Shown here piece by piece: positions 44,210-52,377 of a DNA stretch of 64,000 nt. The translations under genes were made by a program, and so were the position numbers. Below the pieces are notes generated by a model that was not told where the DNA came from, did no database searches, and worked only from the letters and a program-made list of their open reading frames with translations. The stretch covers positions 682,001-746,000 of the forward strand of contig NZ_CP012477.1 in the NCBI RefSeq assembly GCF_001281315.1. The letters are read 5' to 3'. How positions within the stretch are numbered: the first letter of the stretch is position 1; every line of letters begins with the position of its first letter. The DNA comes from Arthrobacter sp. ERGS1:01. GTDB lineage: Bacteria > Actinomycetota > Actinomycetes > Actinomycetales > Micrococcaceae.

Positions 44210-44580
44210 GTGATCTCCCCGCAGCAGCTGGCCAATTGTTATCATTGCGGGTTACAGGTCAGACACGGTGGCTGAAATTGATGACCGGACGGGTGTGACT
44301 CATCGCACATCTGGTCTGCTTTGCGGCAGTGCCTTGAAGCTCCCAACCACCCGATAGGGGCACCACCTATTGGAATGGGTGCGACGGCAGACTGCGCGCA
44401 GGCCTATAACCGTCACCAGGTGAAAAGTCGTTAGGGGCTAATTAGGGCCTCGATGACAGCTGCGCCGGGGACGGCAGGCTGTCATCGCCACGCCCTGGAG
44501 TTTCCTTGACGCGGGCCTCGTTCCATGACATACATTGACTGATCGGACAACATGGTGACGATCACAACTAATAGGGGGAT
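44210..44580. other. Gap between tnpA and cargo
   Basis: Promoter region for the cargo gene; AGGGGG lies just before ATG 44581. No other gene seen. Confidence 0.4.
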
Positions 44581-45552
44581 ATGGTTTTGAAGAATCGTTT
44601 TCGTAAAAAGCTGGGGCTTGCAATCGGAGGATTGCTAACACTTGGCATGGTAACAACAGGGGCGGGGGTCGCAAGCGCTGACACCGTCGTCGCGCCTGAA
44701 ACCGTGTCGACAGAAGCCAGCATTATCATCCCCGACAACCCAGTGACAACCGTTGTCGAATCCGGAACAACGACCATAAAATCAACGACGCCCAATGGCG
44801 AAGGAGACCTGAGCATTTCGCTACCAGGATCAATCTCTACGCCAAAAGGAAACGTGCCCTCAATCGCCGTTGAGAGAGACCTTTTTTCGGGCATCGGAGC
44901 ACCAGTTATGGCAACTCGACTGGCAAATGCCAGTATCGAAGCCTACGAGACAAAGGTGGGTACACAGTCGATCGTCACGATTGACAATGCCAAGGCTTCA
45001 AAAACCTACAAATTTGAACTGGACGTCCCCGCTGGCACTTCGCCGGAACTTACCGTCACCGGAGCAGTCAACGTCGTAGACGCTGAAGGCACTGTCGTTT
45101 CCGGGTTTGTTCCACCCTGGGCTTACGATGCACACGGCGACTCTGTCCCCACGCACTTCACCTTGGAAGGCAACACCCTCGTCCAGACCGTTGATTTTTC
45201 CACAAACAACGCTTTCCCCATTGTTGCCGATCCAACATCAATCCAATGGGTACCGTGGCCGGTCTTCGCAATTGACGGTGTAACGCTCAGAGTGGTGGCA
45301 ACCGTCAATGCGGCAATATTTGTCGGCGGATCTTGGGCCGGCTGCGTGTTCTCCAAGTTGTCAGGGGTAGCCGGTAAAGTCCTCACTCAAATTTGTGCAG
45401 CATTTGGCATTACCGTTGCACTGAACGTATTGAAGATCGTCGGTTCAACTTTCAAAAATACAGCGATCTCAAATAGCGGGTGCTATGGAATCAATATTTC
45501 CAATCCAAGTGCAGCGCTAAGGACTATGCCGCATAAAGACTGCTGGCCCTAG
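44581..45552 (+). CDS. Secreted protein with hydrophobic, cysteine-containing C-terminal domain (transposon cargo)
   Basis: A 323-residue protein. The signal peptide is MVLKNRFRKKLGLAIGGLLT and ends near VASADT. Residues 60-225 form a module with STTPNGEGDLSISLPGSIS, then AYDAHGDSVPTHFTLEGNTL and FPIVADP; the last part matches the corresponding region of the phospholipase-like protein at 15831. Residues 226-323 form a different domain: hydrophobic helices (VNAAIFVGGSWAGCVFSKLS, ICAAFGITVALNVLKIVG) and several cysteines. That domain resembles pore-forming bacteriocins in character, without known relatives. A small membrane protein gene follows in 22 bases. Function is inferred. Confidence 0.65.
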   Translation: MVLKNRFRKKLGLAIGGLLTLGMVTTGAGVASADTVVAPETVSTEASIIIPDNPVTTVVESGTTTIKSTTPNGEGDLSISLPGSISTPKGNVPSIAVERDLFSGIGAPVMATRLANASIEAYETKVGTQSIVTIDNAKASKTYKFELDVPAGTSPELTVTGAVNVVDAEGTVVSGFVPPWAYDAHGDSVPTHFTLEGNTLVQTVDFSTNNAFPIVADPTSIQWVPWPVFAIDGVTLRVVATVNAAIFVGGSWAGCVFSKLSGVAGKVLTQICAAFGITVALNVLKIVGSTFKNTAISNSGCYGINISNPSAALRTMPHKDCWP

Positions 45553-45573
45553 GCTCTACTCAAAGGATTCAAA

Positions 45574-45795
45574 GTGAAAGCGTATCGCTACATCCATCTG
45601 TCTCTTCTGGTCGTGTCATTCATTCCCATGGGATTGCACTGGTGGCCGTTTATTTACTGCATTATTCCGCCCGTGGTTGTCATTGCAATTTACGCCTTGA
45701 ATGAGATTGTCTTGAGTCGAAAAGAGGACAAATTCCAAGGGGAAGCGTCCACGCTGCGAAACGACACTATGCTTCACGCGTACCGCGAAGGGTAG
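45574..45795 (+). CDS. Small two-TM membrane protein, partner of the cargo protein
   Basis: A 73-residue protein from GTG 45574, with AAAGGA about ten bases upstream. Two hydrophobic segments (LSLLVVSFIPMGLHWWPF and YCIIPPVVVIAIYALNEIV) are followed by a charged tail. No family recognised. Its place right after a secreted protein with a hydrophobic C-terminal domain suggests an immunity-type or assembly partner, by analogy with bacteriocin loci; unproven. Confidence 0.55.
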   Translation: MKAYRYIHLSLLVVSFIPMGLHWWPFIYCIIPPVVVIAIYALNEIVLSRKEDKFQGEASTLRNDTMLHAYREG

Positions 45796-45957
45796 CATGG
45801 CGCTAAACTCGTCATCCCACTGCTGAACTGGTTTCCGAAATTTGGACTTGGTAAACAGGGGCGGAACGAAGCGTGCCTGAGTTCGATAATTCATCGGACT
45901 CAGGCACGCAGGCGTTAAGGCGTTAAGGAGACCCGTTGACGGATTGCGACACCATTC

Positions 45958-45988
45958 TGTCGAATACCGGCCGCCACGACATTCGACA
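45958..45988. promoter_or_regulatory. Candidate resolvase res subsite
   Basis: TGTCGAAT and ATTCGACA form an inverted repeat with a 15-base centre, as in Tn3-family res sites I. It lies about 185 bases before the resolvase start and inside the transposon. Another GTTTGCGATAG / GTTGCGATAG pair at about 46045 and 46155 may be further subsites. Confidence 0.55.
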
Positions 45989-46173
45989 CCTCTCTCAGGC
46001 TTCGATATCGAACTCATCAAGATCAATCCCTCTAACTCAAACGAACGTTTGCGATAGACCCAACGGCACGTGTCGGCGGGATCACGGCAAGCGGCGGCTT
46101 TCCTATCAAAACTCACACCAAATTCAAACTAACAAAACATGGCCACATCTATGAGTTGCGATAGGCTCTAGTC

Positions 46174-46755
46174 ATGGGTCACAAAATTGGGTACGCGCGA
46201 GTCAGCACCACCGATCAGGACCCGCAGTTGCAACTCGATGCCCTGGCACGCGAAAACTGCTTGAAAGTCTTCACCGACACAGCAACCGGCACCAAGACCG
46301 ACCGCCCACAATGGAACCTGTGTCTGGCAGACCTTCGCCCAGGCGACACCCTCGTCATCTGGAAGATTGACCGCCTCGGACGTAACCTTCGCGATCTGGT
46401 TGACATTGTCACCACACTCGATGAACGCGGCGTAGGCGTTCAGTCGCTGACCAATGGCATTGTGGACACCACGACAGCCCAGGGCAAACTCGTTTTCGGG
46501 ATGTTCGCTCTCATGGCCGAATACGAAGCTGCACTGATCCGCGAACGAACTCAGGCCGGGCTGACAGCGGCAAGAACACGAGGGCGCACTGGCGGACGCA
46601 AACCAAAAATGACCCCGGAACTCATCAACAAGGCCCAACGAATGTACGACGCCAAACAATTCACCATGTTAGAAATCGCAGACACCTGTGATGTCACACC
46701 AATGACGATCTACCGACACATCCGAACATCCAACCCGAACCCAGAAAGCCCTTAG
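46174..46755 (+). CDS. tnpR: Serine recombinase/resolvase of the Tn3 transposon
   Basis: A 193-residue resolvase. The catalytic serine is in IGYARVSTTDQD, conserved arginines are in WKIDRLGRNLRDL, and QGKLVFGMFALMAEYEAALI is the dimer helix. The C-terminal HTH (ADTCDVTPMTIYRHIR) binds res. It resolves cointegrates made by TnpA. The stop lies inside the right inverted repeat, as expected for an end gene of the transposon. Length and motifs are complete. Confidence 0.93.
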   Translation: MGHKIGYARVSTTDQDPQLQLDALARENCLKVFTDTATGTKTDRPQWNLCLADLRPGDTLVIWKIDRLGRNLRDLVDIVTTLDERGVGVQSLTNGIVDTTTAQGKLVFGMFALMAEYEAALIRERTQAGLTAARTRGRTGGRKPKMTPELINKAQRMYDAKQFTMLEIADTCDVTPMTIYRHIRTSNPNPESP

Positions 46756-46788
46756 CGCCAACGGCGACACGAATCCTACTCAACCCCC
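46749..46788 (-). repeat. Tn3 right terminal inverted repeat
   Basis: Forty bases, exact inverse of the left repeat at 41035-41074; TATTG follows at 46789-46793. Confidence 0.95.
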
Positions 46789-46832
46789 TATTGGCGCTCT
46801 TCGCTGTCCGCTTGCCGACCCTCTGCGGGACA

Positions 46833-47126
46833 CTACCCGCGAAGCTCTCCCCACCCGAAGCTACTTTCTGCAACGAAATCCTGCAATTCGCTACGTAAAC
46901 GGGCGGTGAAGCCGTCGGCTCCTTCGGGTGGATAAAGCCAGAACCCCATTTGCTCGTCGTACACGAAGACTCGCAGAAGCAAGTCCGCACTGATGATCGT
47001 CGACGACGTGACCGGTTCGCCTTTCGCCGTCACCACATCCATACGGGTGTGCTCGAGTTCATTCGGAGTCAGAATAGCCTCGAGCGCTGGCCGTGCCGCG
47101 AGCAAAATATCCTCCACGATCATCAT
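46833..47126 (-). CDS. Hypothetical protein
   Basis: A 97-residue protein (MMIVEDILLAARPALEAILT, then VFVYDEQMGFWLYPPEGADG). No family named. It has the size and look of small immunity-type proteins. It ends about 45 bases from the Tn3 target and seems not to be disrupted. Confidence 0.5.
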   Translation of the reverse strand: MMIVEDILLAARPALEAILTPNELEHTRMDVVTAKGEPVTSSTIISADLLLRVFVYDEQMGFWLYPPEGADGFTARLRSELQDFVAESSFGWGELRG

Positions 47127-47265
47127 TTGTTCATGCTCGCAGCCGCCGAGGGCCTGGGCTAGGGAGGCGCCTGTTCAAGGACCCCCAACAGAATAATTCT
47201 GGTGGCTGTGGGTGCCCTCAAGTGGTTTCGAAGCCGCATGATTTGCGCTCAGTTAGACTGGCGTC

Positions 47266-47877
47266 ATGCATTCTGCCTTCGGCTACTTCAGTGGCAGTGA
47301 ATCCTTTCCGGTGCAGCCCAAAGAACTCCACGAAAAGATTGCCACGTCCGGAACGTGTAGTGATCGGTGGCATCTGGCTGGCCGCGACGATTTGTCGCTT
47401 GAAGTTATGGCAATCTTGGCCCAAGACTCAGACCCGGAAGTCAGAAGCGGTATTGCCATGAACTATCTCACCCCGGCAGGCATACTGGCTTTGCTTGCGA
47501 ACCAGCATCCAGACCTGGTTCCCCCGATTTCCATCCATACGAACGCACCGCCCACTCTCAAAGAGCTAGCTCCGATACTCTGGCAAACAGATGAGTCCAT
47601 ATTCCAATACCTCGTCGACAAGGGAGCGACTGAGGAGGAATCTACCGAGCTCCGGAAACTGCACAGTCGCTTGACCCGTCAACACTTGAACCAAATAAGG
47701 AAGGCGCAGAAGAATGTGCCACCGGATGAGGTCCCCTACATGGAGCCGCCGCGCGCACCCCTGTTGGGAGACGCCTGGAGGAGCATACACACTGAGCCAA
47801 GCAACGATGCCACACCGCCATACAGTCCACAATTCCTGAACGACGCCGCGCACTATTGGGAACACTGGTCTAAGTAG
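47266..47877 (+). CDS. Hypothetical protein with HEAT-like segment
   Basis: A 203-residue protein whose first half contains DLSLEVMAILAQDSDPEVRS, a HEAT-like helix pair followed by GIAMNYLTPAGILALLANQH. The rest is helical with a long charged stretch (RKLHSRLTRQHLNQIRKAQK). Unknown function; single gene. Confidence 0.5.
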   Translation: MHSAFGYFSGSESFPVQPKELHEKIATSGTCSDRWHLAGRDDLSLEVMAILAQDSDPEVRSGIAMNYLTPAGILALLANQHPDLVPPISIHTNAPPTLKELAPILWQTDESIFQYLVDKGATEEESTELRKLHSRLTRQHLNQIRKAQKNVPPDEVPYMEPPRAPLLGDAWRSIHTEPSNDATPPYSPQFLNDAAHYWEHWSK

Positions 47878-48196
47878 CGCCACAACATCCGGGCGTGACA
47901 GACAGGACATAGGCCGGTCCTGGCTGGCAGTGACAGGGTCGGAATGGCCAGATAGCCCGAGATCAGCGGTAAGGCTGTTATTTTGGCCTCACTTCATGAC
48001 TTTGCCGGGCATCTTGCCGGTCACGGAACAATGCAGAGCAGCCACCCGCGCCCTCCCGGCGAACCCTTGCACCGATGACCTGCCCGCAGGGGAACGGTCA
48101 GTGGGACGCGCGTTGGGCTGATTGTTGACCGGCGTTCGCGTGGGTACGCACATGCTGTTTCGTGTCCGAGGTGGGCCAGTCTGGAATGATTGCGGT
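47878..48196. other. No gene seen
   Basis: Promoter space of the next gene; no frame with support. Confidence 0.35.
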
Positions 48197-49024
48197 ATGA
48201 CGTCATTGGAGATTCGATCGCAGCCGTGGACGGGAGTTTTCGGAGGGCCGGACGCGGATGAGTGGACGACTCGCAGGATCGAGTCTCGCGTGGAATTTAT
48301 TGTCGATGGGCGGACCGTTACGGAGCTCAGTGGCATTGACGTAGATCCGGAGCACATAACTGTGTTCGACCTGGTTGAGGCGGGCCTTGCCGCCGATGTA
48401 CTCATGGGACGAGCGCAACTGACGGAATCTTTCCCGCCAGAAGGCCGGCTTCCCCTGTTGGTTTGCCCCTGTGGCGAACCCCGAGAAGGGGCGCTCACCG
48501 TGAGGGTTTCCCTGACGAAAGACACCGTGACGTGGGACCGATGGGCATGGGAAGAGGACGGGTTTCCAAAAGAGCCGTTTCCTACTCTGCCCGCATGTCA
48601 TTTTCCCCTTGACGAGTACTCCGCGGCCATTGATGAAGCTGCCCAAGTGGCGACAGCGATGCGGGGCAAGGCCTCAAGCATCATCCGTGTGGCCGACCAC
48701 CCCGGCGGTATGAGACACCGCATCGTGAGGCGAGCCCGGAGTGAGCTCGCCGCCCAAGTCGATTGGCTCGATTTGGAGATTCTTAAGCCCGATGCTGGGG
48801 GCGCAAGCGCCGGCCTGCACGAACTCCTTGCTGCGGTGAAGTCGATTCGAAACGAACTTGCAGCAGCAACCACCGATCGTCGCTACTCGCCAACTTTGGA
48901 ACAGTCAGAGCGAGTAGTTGGCGCCGCATCGAGGATTCTTACTTCGCCGGAAAATTTCCGGCTGCCTCAACCGACATTGAATGCTTTGGACTGGCTACGC
49001 GGAAACCTGTCTGTCACGAAGTAG
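48197..49024 (+). CDS. Hypothetical protein
   Basis: A 275-residue protein from ATG 48197 (MTSLEIRSQPWTGVFGGPDA). The first half is beta-rich (TRRIESRVEFIVDGRTVTEL and VCPCGEPREGALTVRVSL), the second half helical. Not a family I recognise. It ends just before the IS3 remnant. Confidence 0.5.
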   Translation: MTSLEIRSQPWTGVFGGPDADEWTTRRIESRVEFIVDGRTVTELSGIDVDPEHITVFDLVEAGLAADVLMGRAQLTESFPPEGRLPLLVCPCGEPREGALTVRVSLTKDTVTWDRWAWEEDGFPKEPFPTLPACHFPLDEYSAAIDEAAQVATAMRGKASSIIRVADHPGGMRHRIVRRARSELAAQVDWLDLEILKPDAGGASAGLHELLAAVKSIRNELAAATTDRRYSPTLEQSERVVGAASRILTSPENFRLPQPTLNALDWLRGNLSVTK

Positions 49025-49090
49025 CCTGTCGCGGAAGAAACGCAGGCAACGGATAGGTTTTTCCTTTTGGGGAACCCTGAGCGGGATAGC

Positions 49091-49420
49091 GCGTTCGAGA
49101 AGAAACGAGGCCGCAACGGGAAGAATCCCGGCCTGGCGGTCCACGAGGACCTCTGCACCGTCACAGACGAGCACGGGCGGACCAGACACGGGTTCACCGC
49201 CATCGAGCCAAACCAGCTCTGGCTCACCGACATCACCGAACACAAGCCAGTGAGGGCAGGCTCTACCTCTGCGCGATCAAGGATGTGTTCGGGGACAAGA
49301 TCGTCGGGTGCTCGATCGACTCACGGATGAAGGCACCTCTGGCCGTCAACGCGTTGGACAACGCCGTCGCAATGCGCGACTCCATGCTTTGGCTGGTCGT
49401 CTCCTACAACATGACTACCG
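49091..49420 (+). pseudogene. IS3-family transposase (OrfB) remnant, frameshifted
   Basis: A fragment of the DDE integrase core: KKRGRNGKNPGLAVHEDLCT, then AIEPNQLWLTDITEHK (first aspartate). After a one-base shift near 49253 it continues as GRLYLCAIKDVFGDKIVGCS and MKAPLAVNALDNAVA, then leaves the family near 49420. The start and the rest of the element are missing. Confidence 0.85.
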
Positions 49421-49699
49421 ACGTTGGCGGCGCACCAGATATTCGAGCAGGAATAGTGCGAGGTACCCAACGCCCGCGGCGACACCGATGAGCAGCACAT
49501 ACTGCAACCAGAGCGGTTCGATTACAGGCTTGCTGACCAGATTAATTGAGGCCATAAAAACGACAATGCTTAGCGGCACAAGTGGTTGGGGAGAAATCTG
49601 GCCTTCATCCACAGTCGCCATCAGGTGCGCCATGAAGCCGATCGACGCCGAAGCTAACGGGAGCGCCCAGATCGATATCCAAAAGAGAAAGTCTTCCAT
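49415..49699 (-). CDS. Small membrane protein
   Basis: A 94-residue protein with three hydrophobic segments (FLFWISIWALPLASASIGFM, PLSIVVFMASINLV, LLIGVAAGVGYLALFLLEYL) and a basic end. No family recognised. The ATG lies one base after the stop of the short gene at 49701-49865, so the two are likely one transcript. Confidence 0.55.
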   Translation of the reverse strand: MEDFLFWISIWALPLASASIGFMAHLMATVDEGQISPQPLVPLSIVVFMASINLVSKPVIEPLWLQYVLLIGVAAGVGYLALFLLEYLVRRQRR

Positions 49700-49700
49700 G

Positions 49701-49865
49701 TCAGTACTTCGCCGTTATGAGTGAATAGCACGAACCCGGACCGACGATGTTCAGGGCAAACTTCCCGCCATCTTGAAATAGGCCCTCTAGGCCGTTTAGC
49801 TGGGTCATCGACAGACTGAATCGGTTCTTCACATACTTGCTCCGGGTATCTTCGTCGTTGTCCAC
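49701..49865 (-). CDS. Short hypothetical protein coupled to the membrane protein
   Basis: A 54-residue frame from GTG 49865: VDNDEDTRSKYVKNRFSLSM, later GLFQDGGKFALNIVGPGSCY. It ends TGACATG, where ATG starts the membrane protein gene. The tight spacing is the main support; no family is known. Confidence 0.45.
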   Translation of the reverse strand: MDNDEDTRSKYVKNRFSLSMTQLNGLEGLFQDGGKFALNIVGPGSCYSLITAKY

Positions 49866-50075
49866 GCCTCAATACTGCCTCATACACAATTTGATTAATG
49901 CCGTCTCGAACCTGGTGTCCCGTCTAGACACCGCCAAAGCGTCCCGCAAGCCGGTCCACCACCGAACTCGTCCGACCCTGACCTGCATCGTCGCGGCATC
50001 AGGCCACTGACTGTGTCGTAAGGGGTGTTCGATGACTTGTCCGGTGAAGGGGCCTAATGTGACACACTGAACTGC

Positions 50076-50675
50076 ATGTCTAAACTATTGGTCGGCTATG
50101 CTCGCGTGTCCACGGAAGAGCAAGACCTCACCGCGCAGCGAGATGCCCTGGCAGCTCTTGGCGTTAAGCCTGACCGCGTCTATGTTGACCATGGCTTTAC
50201 CGGCAAGAACAAGAATCGCACCGGACTTCGCGAAGCCCTCGCCTCCTGCCGGGCCGGGGATACCTTCGTCGTTACCAAGCTCGACCGCCTGGCCCGGTCC
50301 GTCCGAGACGCCCACGAGATAGCCGACGACCTCGCCAGCCGTGAAATTAAACTCAGCATAGGCGGATCCGTCCATGACCCCACCGACCCCATGGGCAAAC
50401 TGCTGTTCAACGTCCTAGCGATGATCGCCGAGTTCGAAGCCGACCTGATCAGCATGCGCACCCGCGAAGGCATGAAAGTCGCCAAGGCCAACGGCCGACT
50501 CCGGGGAAAGCAGCCAAAACTCACCGTGAAACAGGAAGCCCACCTCCTCGAACTGCACGACGCCGGCAAACACACTATGGCCGAAATGGCAGAACTATTC
50601 TCCATCAGCCGATCCACCATCTACCGGGCCGTTGAACGGGGCCAACACAAGAAAACCGGCACAATCACTCCGTGA
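50076..50675 (+). CDS. Serine recombinase/resolvase
   Basis: A 199-residue resolvase. The catalytic serine is in GYARVSTEEQD, TKLDRLARSVRDAHEIAD holds the arginines, and AEMAELFSISRSTIYRAV is the C-terminal HTH. No transposase or inverted repeats accompany it, so it may be a leftover of another Tn3-type element or a host-side resolvase. It differs clearly from the one at 46174. Confidence 0.9.
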   Translation: MSKLLVGYARVSTEEQDLTAQRDALAALGVKPDRVYVDHGFTGKNKNRTGLREALASCRAGDTFVVTKLDRLARSVRDAHEIADDLASREIKLSIGGSVHDPTDPMGKLLFNVLAMIAEFEADLISMRTREGMKVAKANGRLRGKQPKLTVKQEAHLLELHDAGKHTMAEMAELFSISRSTIYRAVERGQHKKTGTITP

Positions 50676-50871
50676 CCACTTCCTGTCACCACCGAAAAAT
50701 GACCTGCGGACCTCATCGTTGCCCGACGCTGCGACAGCTTTGCATCAGGCATTTCGCATTTTCGCAAGCCCTATCAACACCAGGACCGTCACCGGAATGT
50801 CGTTAGCGTGAATTTCCGTACCGATCCTCCTCAGACCCCGACTTATCACCGCCAAAGGGTACATTCGGTTA

Positions 50872-51531
50872 ATGCTTGATATCACAGAGGTATGGCCACT
50901 CTTCGGCCTACCAATCACCAGCCCGCGCTTGGAACTTCGTTTGGCCCGTGATGAAGACCTGCCCGGGATTGTCGAAGCGGTTCTCAGCGGTATTCACGAT
51001 CCTGCCGTCATGCCGTTCTCGAATCCTTGGACTGAGGCGCCTAGGGAAGAACTCATTCGTAACACCGCCAAACACCAGTGGCATCTCCGCTCTGGAATTG
51101 CGCCCGATAATTGGACCTTGAACATGGTTGTCCAGTTCGACGGGACCCCGATTGGAATGCAGACCATCCGTACTCATGACTTTTCCATTCGGAGAACCGT
51201 TGCCACTGGTTCCTGGCTTGCACTCCGGTACCAGGGCCTTGGACTCGGAAAGGAAATGCGTGCAGCTGCACTGATCTTTGCCTTTGATCATCTCGGGACA
51301 GAGGTTGCCGAGTCCTCAGCGGCAGCATGGAACGAGTCCTCCTTGGGGGTGTCGCGGAGTCTTGGATATGTCGAAGGCAGTCTCAAGCGCGTCATTACCC
51401 GCCCTGGAGAACTGACGGAGCAGCAAGAGGTGACCGTGACGCCGGCCGAGTTCCGACGCCCTGACTGGAACGTTTCTGTTACTGGCCTGGAAGCGGCGAA
51501 AAAGGAATTGCTGCGTCAAGCGGCAAGCTAG
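50872..51531 (+). CDS. GNAT-family N-acetyltransferase
   Basis: A 219-residue protein of the RimJ/RimL type. LELRLARDEDLPGIVEAVL is the N-terminal part, and GSWLALRYQGLGLGKEMRAA contains the R/QxxGxG/A acetyl-CoA loop. AWNESSLGVSRSLGYV is the typical motif B. It may acetylate protein N-termini or small amines; the substrate is unknown. Single gene. Confidence 0.85.
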   Translation: MLDITEVWPLFGLPITSPRLELRLARDEDLPGIVEAVLSGIHDPAVMPFSNPWTEAPREELIRNTAKHQWHLRSGIAPDNWTLNMVVQFDGTPIGMQTIRTHDFSIRRTVATGSWLALRYQGLGLGKEMRAAALIFAFDHLGTEVAESSAAAWNESSLGVSRSLGYVEGSLKRVITRPGELTEQQEVTVTPAEFRRPDWNVSVTGLEAAKKELLRQAAS

Positions 51532-51885
51532 CCCCTGGTCGGTGCATCGCTTCACCTACGTAGGGGCTGCCAACACAGCTACGTCCGCGAGATGCAGGCG
51601 ACTGTGAATAGCCGTTACCTCGACCGTGACTGTCCGATCTCAATCCTTGACAGATATAGAAGCATCCAAGATTTGCCGCTCCCGCGTTGCCGGCCGTCGT
51701 GGTCGGGTTCTTATCAGCAATGACGGCATGAATGGGGGAGCGGGGCCAGGTCTCATGAGGACAGGAGCCACCGCCACGGGGCCACCTTTCAGGCGCAAGG
51801 GGATTTACGCCGAGGTACTTAGCGCCTTGCCCCACATCTGCCACCCAGCGCGCACGCCAGAAACGAAACCTTCCAACTTGGGGTT
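51532..51885. other. No gene seen
   Basis: Between the acetyltransferase and the RHS remnant; no supported frame. Confidence 0.3.
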
Positions 51886-52377
51886 GACGTAGTAGGTAGT
51901 GAGATCTCCGGCCGGGTCGGTGACGCTGGTCAGGCGGCTTATCCCGTCGTAGACGTAGTGGGTTTGTCCCAGCGGGGCATCGATGGTGACCACGTTGCCG
52001 TCGCTGTCGTACGACAGCGTGGTGATGGCCCCTGCAGGATCGGTGACCTTGCAGACGTTTCCTGCGAAGGCGCCACAGATGCTGCGGTCTTTTTTCCCGC
52101 AGGTAGGTGGAGGATTCAACCCCTGTCGGGCCTTGTTGGCTGGAAGTGAGTTGATTCCCTGCCGGGTCGTAGGTCATGGAGGTGCGGTTGCCGGCCGGGT
52201 CGGTGGCGCACTTGGGACGGTGGGGTTTTCCCGTCTGGGCATCAGGGCAAGACGGTGCGGTGGCGTAGGCGAAGGCTGCGGCTGCACCGGTGGGGAGTTT
52301 GGCTTGGGTGAGGTTGTTGCCTTTGTCGTAGTCAAAGGTGGTCGAGGTGGAAGCCGGGCCGCCGTTAGCGGAACTAC
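51886..52377 (-). pseudogene. RHS/YD-repeat protein remnant
   Basis: Starting against the kynU stop, the minus strand encodes YD-repeat pieces in more than one frame: TTFDYDKGNNLTQAKLPTGA, DPAGNRTSMTYDPAGNQLTS, then DPAGAITTLSYDSDGNVVTI and YVYDGISRLTSVTDPAGDL. These are typical of RHS polymorphic toxins' shell. No start, no toxin tip and no immunity gene remain, so it is a broken fragment. Confidence 0.85.

Larger units (their letters stand above)
41035..46788 (+). mobile_element. Complete Tn3-family transposon with secreted-protein cargo
   Basis: Its ends at 41035-41074 and 46749-46788 are identical 40-bp inverted repeats starting GGGGGTTGAGTAGG. TATTG flanks both outer sides (41030-41034 and 46789-46793), the 5-bp target duplication expected for Tn3. 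Inside: tnpA (broken), a signal-peptide protein gene, a small membrane gene, a res-like site and a serine resolvase. The element is about 5.75 kb. It needs a TnpA supplied in trans to move. Confidence 0.95.
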
